This document shows, one piece after another, positions 58,510-64,000 of a stretch of DNA of 64,000 nucleotides. The stretch is from NCBI RefSeq assembly GCF_051020765.1, contig NC_134935.1, positions 11,533,579 to 11,597,578 of the forward strand, read 5' to 3'. This stretch comes from Lasioglossum baleicum (Eukaryota > Arthropoda > Insecta > Hymenoptera > Halictidae). How positions within the stretch are numbered: position 1 is the stretch's first letter; each line of letters begins with the position of its first letter. Under the pieces are notes generated by a model. That model saw only the letters and a program-made list of their open reading frames with translations. It was not told the DNA's origin and ran no database searches. Both the position numbers and the translations under genes were made by a program.

Positions 58510-61500
58510 TCAATGCATTACAAAAAAATGTACAAATTACTTCACAGCTCAAGACAGAACAACTAAATAGCGTTCTAAAAATTAATCGATCACTTAAAAA
58601 CGAGCTTGCATACAGAAAGGCGCATCGCGGAATGAGATCGTGCATATTATACGCGAGCACCGGGCCATTAAAATTGCGAGCCTGCTCTAGCGTTAAATAA
58701 TCGTGCACTGGGTACAGTTCTTAAAAATCTGCTTCCATTCTGTCGAATCGTTCGAAAGTATTCATTCGAACCCGAAGTAATCGTATATAAAATGGGGAAT
58801 AAAATTACCAGAAAACCGCAGAAGAAAGAAAATATTAGATACTCGAATAAATTTCTGCCATGTACGCATCCTTTTCTTCCTTCTTCCATCTTGACCGCTT
58901 TTGCATACCGAATGTGCTCGATAACTGATATTTCGGGAACGCTTCCAATCTTCCCGATTTGAAAAACAATGGCCGCCAGGTCGGTCAGTGGTCAGAGTTG
59001 GTTTCCGTGGCATTGACTTGGAACGGTCAATACCAAGCAATTTTAATGAGAATGTCGGGAAACAATACTTTCTACTGCTCTCAATAGACGTACATCTCTC
59101 GATCAATTCGATGTTTCTTCCCTCGAAGATATCGGGAAGAAACAATGATGATCCGTTGTTTGTCCGAAGCAAATTATATATTTAGCTCGAAACGCGGCCC
59201 TCGAGAAAATCGCGCAGACTACCACTGAATTGTTGATGTGCAATTTAATGACGGCTGAGTACAGAAGTTTTGACGGAGCCTGAATAGTTACTACGATCGC
59301 TATTATTTCGTCAGAACAATGGACAACATTGTCCGGGCATTACGTGTAGTAACGCAGATAATTAGTTTTTACCTTGTTAAAATGCAGGTAACGTTTTATC
59401 GAAGCCGGTCAATCGAGGTCCTACTCTAAATTGCTTTGTACGTTGTTCCGTGCAATATCGTTGAAGAAAATGTAGAAACGAAAGCCCAAGGGCCCCATTG
59501 ACTGCGCGAGAATTAAATCGTGAAAGTTTCGACAGACTCGGCTGGTCCATTCAAGATTCCCCGTTCTAATTGTTAAGTTTTCAGCTTGGCTACCTATACG
59601 CGACCGACACGGCAGCCAAAGTGTTAATTCCGCGTCCATTAAAATTCTTCCTGCCGTTGCAACCGGGAGACGGATTCCGTAATAAGAGGGCTTAAGAAAC
59701 TCTTCCGCGCGACTCTAATTTTCCACCGCTGAGCTGCACCCTTATTCGAAACACAAACACCGTTATGAAATTCTCGGGCCAACAGTCGAGTAATACAATT
59801 CCCATTCTCCGGCTGCAGAGCGATACCGTTCCCGCAACAGGATACAGAAACTTTCGGACCATGCGATTAAATAATGCAATTTTTAACTTCATGCCCGGCA
59901 ATCGAGCTGGTCCAACGTCGAAACTAACTTTTCTAAAAATCGACGCGAGAGAAGTGGAAAATTCTTGTTTGATGATTGAAAAATCTTGTACTTCATAGGC
60001 ATTGGCATACGGTGTTAAACGGACGCACAATCTATAACCCTGGAGACCTGGGGAGAAAAAATTGAAACCGCTTATGTGTTTCTCTTTACTAGCTTCTGAT
60101 GCATAACATCGAGAGTGGCCAATTTTCAGATGGCAATTTCGCTCTTTTCCGCGACCGCAAAAAGAATACGTTCTTCCTGCTATCGACCATTACAATCCAG
60201 CAAGTTTCATCAAAATCGAGAGGTCGATTGGACGATGTTCCGCATAACGTTCGACGGATTACCACGTTTCCTGCTCCGTTCGAAACGCTTTGAACAGAAT
60301 TTCCTACGAAGATAATGCAGAACTACGAATCGATTCCAGTCAATAACCATCGAATCTATCGGACGGGGTTTTCAAAAATCACCGGAACGCTGGAGAAAGT
60401 CTTTTCGGGACGCTTAATGCGACCCAATTCTCCTAAAATTGTTTAGATCCCTATATTTGTTGACCTGGTTACAGCTTTCATTTTTTAGAGACAGTTCCTC
60501 TATTTGAGAAGAGTGTACGAACATTTTTATGATTGCCACAACGAAATATTTAATGATATACGAGAATAGAAAAGATAAAATTTATTATCACAATCACTTT
60601 TTTGAATTTGGTTTACTTAATAGATTGTAATAAAAGTTGATTTTCAATCTCGACAAAAAAAAATGGTGTCACTCGTATGTGACTGACGTGACATTTTGAT
60701 TTCGAATAATGATCTAGAGATCTTTTATCACAATTTGTAGGATGCAGAATGGTTTAACCACTGCGGCAAATATTCACTTTCCAGTTTCAGTTTTACCAGC
60801 TATTCGAATCCAATCACATTCCGTAGTTGCAATTCTACAGTTAACGTGTCAAAGGAGGATTAGCCTAAACGAATCCTGGCAAACTAAATCAGCCTCGATA
60901 AAAAGGGAACTTACGAATTCCCGGTATCATGGAAGTGATGAAAAGCGTCATGAAACCTCTGTGGGTCAATCGAGTACGTTTCAACCCTCTGTAAGCAAAA
61001 GTCTCGTTCAGCATTGAGAGTCATTTTCGCAACTCGATTTCGCGAGCGCCGTCGATTCCTACCGCGCGATGGGGTATACACGAATATTACGGTGGTTCGA
61101 CGGTCTATTCAGGAGCAATCAATCCCGAAATTCCTATTCCAAACAGATCGGTATCCCCTTTCATGGCAGGAACCTCGCCTCCGACGCGGGCGACGGTAAC
61201 GGATGAGAATCCGAGACGCAGAAGCGAATCCGTGGGTCCGTTACAGGGGCCGTTTACCAATACCATTATCCACGGATCCGGGGAATTCCGTACAGTATCG
61301 CGAATTCATTGGCGACGGTGGAAAGGAGACCCGGCATAGTGAATTACGGTCGTGTATTGTGAAGTCACCGTCGTCGCGTCGGTTGTCGGTTGATCCTTGA
61401 ATATTCGTTATCGTTTCGACAGGAGCCCAGGCTCCCGCGGTCCAGGGACGACCGAACGTTTCTGGAGTGGTGTGCACTCGAGTATAATTAGATGTCCCAG

Positions 61501-62208
61501 TTTACACGGCATCTCATTATGGAATCCATTCTGCCAGCCACAAAAGCTACGATACGTGCTTACATCGGCCCGCCTTCCGTTCTCCGCCCACTCGATAATA
61601 AGCTCGCCGCCTTATCGAAATTAACCATCTGCTTTCCCCGCTGCCCGTTACAGGGACGCCGAACCGCGCCGATTTAACGGGTAGAGACCCGTTTCCCTCT
61701 CTCTCCACCCCTTCTGTCCTGCATACTAAACCCTTCTTCTTCTTTTTTCTAGGATCGACGAGATACAGACCATTCCTCGTCAAATTTTTTTCATCGACGT
61801 AAACACATTTCTCACGCCACGCCGACGACGCGAGCGCATCCTCTTAAACGCGTGTCAACCTTATAACCTCCACACCCTTGGGATCGACTTACATGCCCCT
61901 CACAAACCGTCACACGTGTTTTGTGGGACCATTCGGTTAACCCTCTGAACATGATCAAATTGAAGTAGATTTATTTCAGCCGGGGACCCTGGAAAATGCT
62001 TTACAACTTGCGCGCAATTGATTTATACAGTTGATCAACTTTGTAGAAAGTTTTGGGTATTGACACGATAGTTAAAGGGGGAGATCGTTTATATATGAAT
62101 GTACTACATTCTACAACCACCCTCTAGCTATTACACGCTTCGTTCCCCAATTTGGCACTTACAGTCAGTCTCGAAAATCTATTGTATCCGTCTGCCAACT
62201 CTCGAATG
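58510..62208. other. intergenic or intronic, GC-rich toward 61-61.9 kb
   Basis: A 136-codon minus-strand frame at 58762-59172 has no domain. From about 61010 to 61880 the DNA is GC- and CpG-rich with many overlapping frames, which suggests a promoter or untranslated exon rather than coding sequence. No gene could be supported. Confidence 0.35.
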
Positions 62209-62212
62209 TTAA

Positions 62213-62404
62213 CCCTTTGCACTAGAATGACGACTGTGTACCGTTCGCTAGCAATTACCACACGATGATTTAATTCTTGTATTGCTAATGACATTTATAT
62301 TGAAGAAATTGTGTCGAATGAGGAAAATCGTATAGAATGAAATTATTCTAGGTCAGAAGACATGTCTAGGTTCTGAAGTTAAAATAGCTTCGAGTGCAAA
62401 GGGT
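62213..62404. mobile_element. 192-bp piggyBac-type MITE
   Basis: Termini CCCTTTGCACTAGAA and TTCGAGTGCAAAGGG are inverted repeats, flanked by TTAA on both sides (62209-62212 and 62405-62408). TTAA duplication plus CCC...GGG ends is diagnostic of piggyBac elements. The AT-rich interior is non-coding. Confidence 0.88.
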
Positions 62405-62928
62405 TAACCTAACCCTTTACCCTATAATATCGAGTCAAACTTGTGCTGATGAGTTCACACAGAATCTATTAAATATGTTTATTAGTAATTTCTGTTCAAC
62501 TGTAGAATTCCAATTTTCTTATTGAAAGGATCCCAATTGAAATCCCAATTTTGACTAGCATATTAATCAAAAATATTAAAAAAGATTCGAAGATTTGAAT
62601 AATAAATTAACAGCGAATAACGAGTCTTCCAAATATCGAGAAATATTTCAACTCTTTCGTGATAATTATTCAGCGAACCAAAATGCTTCCACAGTTACGT
62701 ATTAACTGTTCTAGCGAGAGGCGAGTCCGCCGGCCTGGGATGAAAACCAGTGTAATTAGTAGTTGACACTTGACCCATTAAAAAAGGTGTCCATCCGCTG
62801 GATTCTCAAGCACCATTGTATCCCAGGGTCATTAAAATAATCAACTGCAATTACTCGTATTCACTGTGCAAACTAGATTCGATTCATCAATAGTTCGGTT
62901 AATTTTAATTACCGTCGTTTAGACTTAC

Positions 62929-63049
62929 GGCGAAAGCCTCCCTCTCGTAGAGTGTCTCACTCTTATCCTCCATACTGTACGCCTCTGGCTCCCTCGCAAA
63001 CTGGTCATGCTTGTTTCGCATATTCTCCTTATGTCCGACGCTATGCGCT
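62929..63049 (-). CDS. candidate internal exon of an unidentified gene
   Basis: On the minus strand an acceptor (TTTGCTAG) is followed by one base plus 40 open codons and a perfect donor GCC|GTAAGT. The translation is rich in charged residues (HKENMRNKHDQFAREPEAYS near the start, KSETLYEREAFA at the end), unlike a random AT-rich frame. It is intracellular in character, with no hydrophobic segment. Incoming phase is 2 and outgoing phase 0. It cannot join directly to the 48401 exon, which needs incoming phase 1, so either a further exon lies between or this belongs to another gene. The upstream pyrimidine tract is weak. I do not recognise the family. Confidence 0.45.
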
Positions 63050-63594
63050 CTAGCAAATGCACCCAAAATAATTATACTATAATGATGCTCTCATAATATT
63101 AACGATTCCCATAACTGTATAACAATTAAGTCATTATTATGAGGAACAATTTTTAGGATCAAATTACAATTTTCAGGAAAACCAATAAAATTATTTAAAC
63201 AGGATTGATTAGCTCATTAATTGCATCTGAAAGATCCGAGTGACTGCAAGGATTAATTAACGCTCTCAACTCAATCATTAAAATGTAAGTTGAATCCCGA
63301 AAAATGCGTTCCGGAAATCACGGAAAACAGTGAAACGTTTGTCCGGTTTCTACGAGTAAGCTTGGCGAGCATGAAATTTTTTTCAAGCAAACACAGACCG
63401 CGGACCTCAATAAAATCCAAAAAAGAATTCGGTTTTTGTCCGAATGGTTGAGCTGCGGCACACTGGCAGTCTTATTGCGAACCTTGAGCTACTTAAAGCG
63501 ACGAGCTTAGTTCGGCTGTTTTACGGCGCAGGAAAAATGGCGAAAGCTTTGACGTTCGTCCACGAACGTGAAAAGAAAGTATTTGTCAAATACA

Positions 63595-64000
63595 CCAAAA
63601 CCTTTTGAAAGATAAACGAAATCTTGCGCCACGCCAGTGTCATTCCAAATGCAAATCGCTGCAGTTTTCATCTGTGCACTTTAGCACAAAGTGTATAAAA
63701 AAACGGAACGAAAGTTTTTCTCTCTGATTTTATCAATGTAATCAACAAAGTATCAACCTTCTGTGAGAAGTAAAATAAATGCTGCAGTAGTGTAATAATT
63801 ATAATGATAAATGTTTCTCGAGTATATCGAAACTTTTGAAAAATAACTCAAATATTGTGCAAAACCAGTGTTTCATTTCAAATGCAAATCGCTGCAGTCT
63901 TCGCCTCTGTATATCTAAAAAATGCACGAAAAGAGGAAAGAAGATGTTCCTCTGATTTTACCAATATGGTTATAAAAGTATCATCCTTCCGTGAGATGTA
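63595..64000. repeat. two-copy tandem repeat, about 240-bp period, reaching the window edge
   Basis: AAATGCAAATCGCTGCAGT appears at about 63647 and 63889. The flanks also match (TTTTGAAARATAAM before it; CTCTGATTTTA and GTATCAWCCTTC after it). The array may continue past the window. Confidence 0.65.

Noticed and set aside
58762..59172. 136-codon minus-strand frame
   Set aside because: No recognisable domain, and overlapping plus-strand frame; lacks supporting splice sites.
48558..64000. CRISPR-like arrays
   Set aside because: The repeats are two- or three-copy, long, imperfect and contiguous, without uniform spacers; the context is eukaryotic.
1..64000. tRNA and rRNA genes
   Set aside because: No B-box-like GGTTCGAATCC context forming a cloverleaf and no rRNA core sequence was recognised by eye; a dedicated scan could still find one.

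Overview
The window looks like nuclear DNA of an insect, most likely a hymenopteran (bee, ant or wasp). It is AT-rich with CpG-containing GC-rich islands. Genes are split by small to medium introns with ordinary GT-AG sites, and the non-coding DNA is full of short inverted-repeat elements. There are no operons, bacterial-type genes, CRISPR arrays, rRNAs or recognisable tRNAs. The organism call is an inference from style and gene content.

Three multi-exon protein genes can be assembled with every splice phase matching. (1) Plus strand, 19068-28939: an FLVCR-type major-facilitator transporter (choline/heme family), 8 coding exons, 487 codons. A probable non-coding first exon ends at 11850 in a GC-rich promoter island. 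(2) Minus strand, 39465 down to 34905: a fold-type I PLP aminotransferase of the AADAT/KAT2 family (kynurenine and 2-aminoadipate transamination), 8 coding exons, 420 codons. It is convergent with FLVCR. (3) Minus strand, 48401 down to 45055: a 401-residue single-pass membrane protein that I do not recognise. It has a glycosylatable N-terminus, one transmembrane helix, an Ala/Glu-rich segment, a CxxC-x10-CxxC cysteine cluster and a C-terminus resembling a PDZ ligand. Two isolated candidate minus-strand exons, a signal-peptide exon at 33504-33617 and an internal exon at 62929-63049, suggest further genes that I could not complete. A possible last exon of an upstream gene starts at about base 22.

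The remainder is intergenic or intronic DNA carrying many non-autonomous DNA transposons, several with clear target-site duplications: long palindromic TA-flanked elements (4431-5071, 22300-22907, 37286-37941 and a half copy at 28343-28583), TA-flanked foldbacks of two other families (7632-8072 with 23552-23975; 36759-37050 with 41356-41668), hAT-type elements with 8-bp duplications (34000-34164, 54167-54762), TTAA-flanked piggyBac-like elements (62213-62404, 30550-30858), a TAA-flanked element (3379-3563) and a pogo/Tigger-like element (19391-19524). From 48 kb to the end there is a run of imperfect tandem duplications with 80-240 bp periods. No complete transposase gene is present.

The most noteworthy items are the palindromic element families with homologous interiors, the unrecognised membrane protein with its GC-AG intron, the two upstream ORFs in the FLVCR leader, and the orphan signal-peptide exon. 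I found no convincing new multi-gene system.
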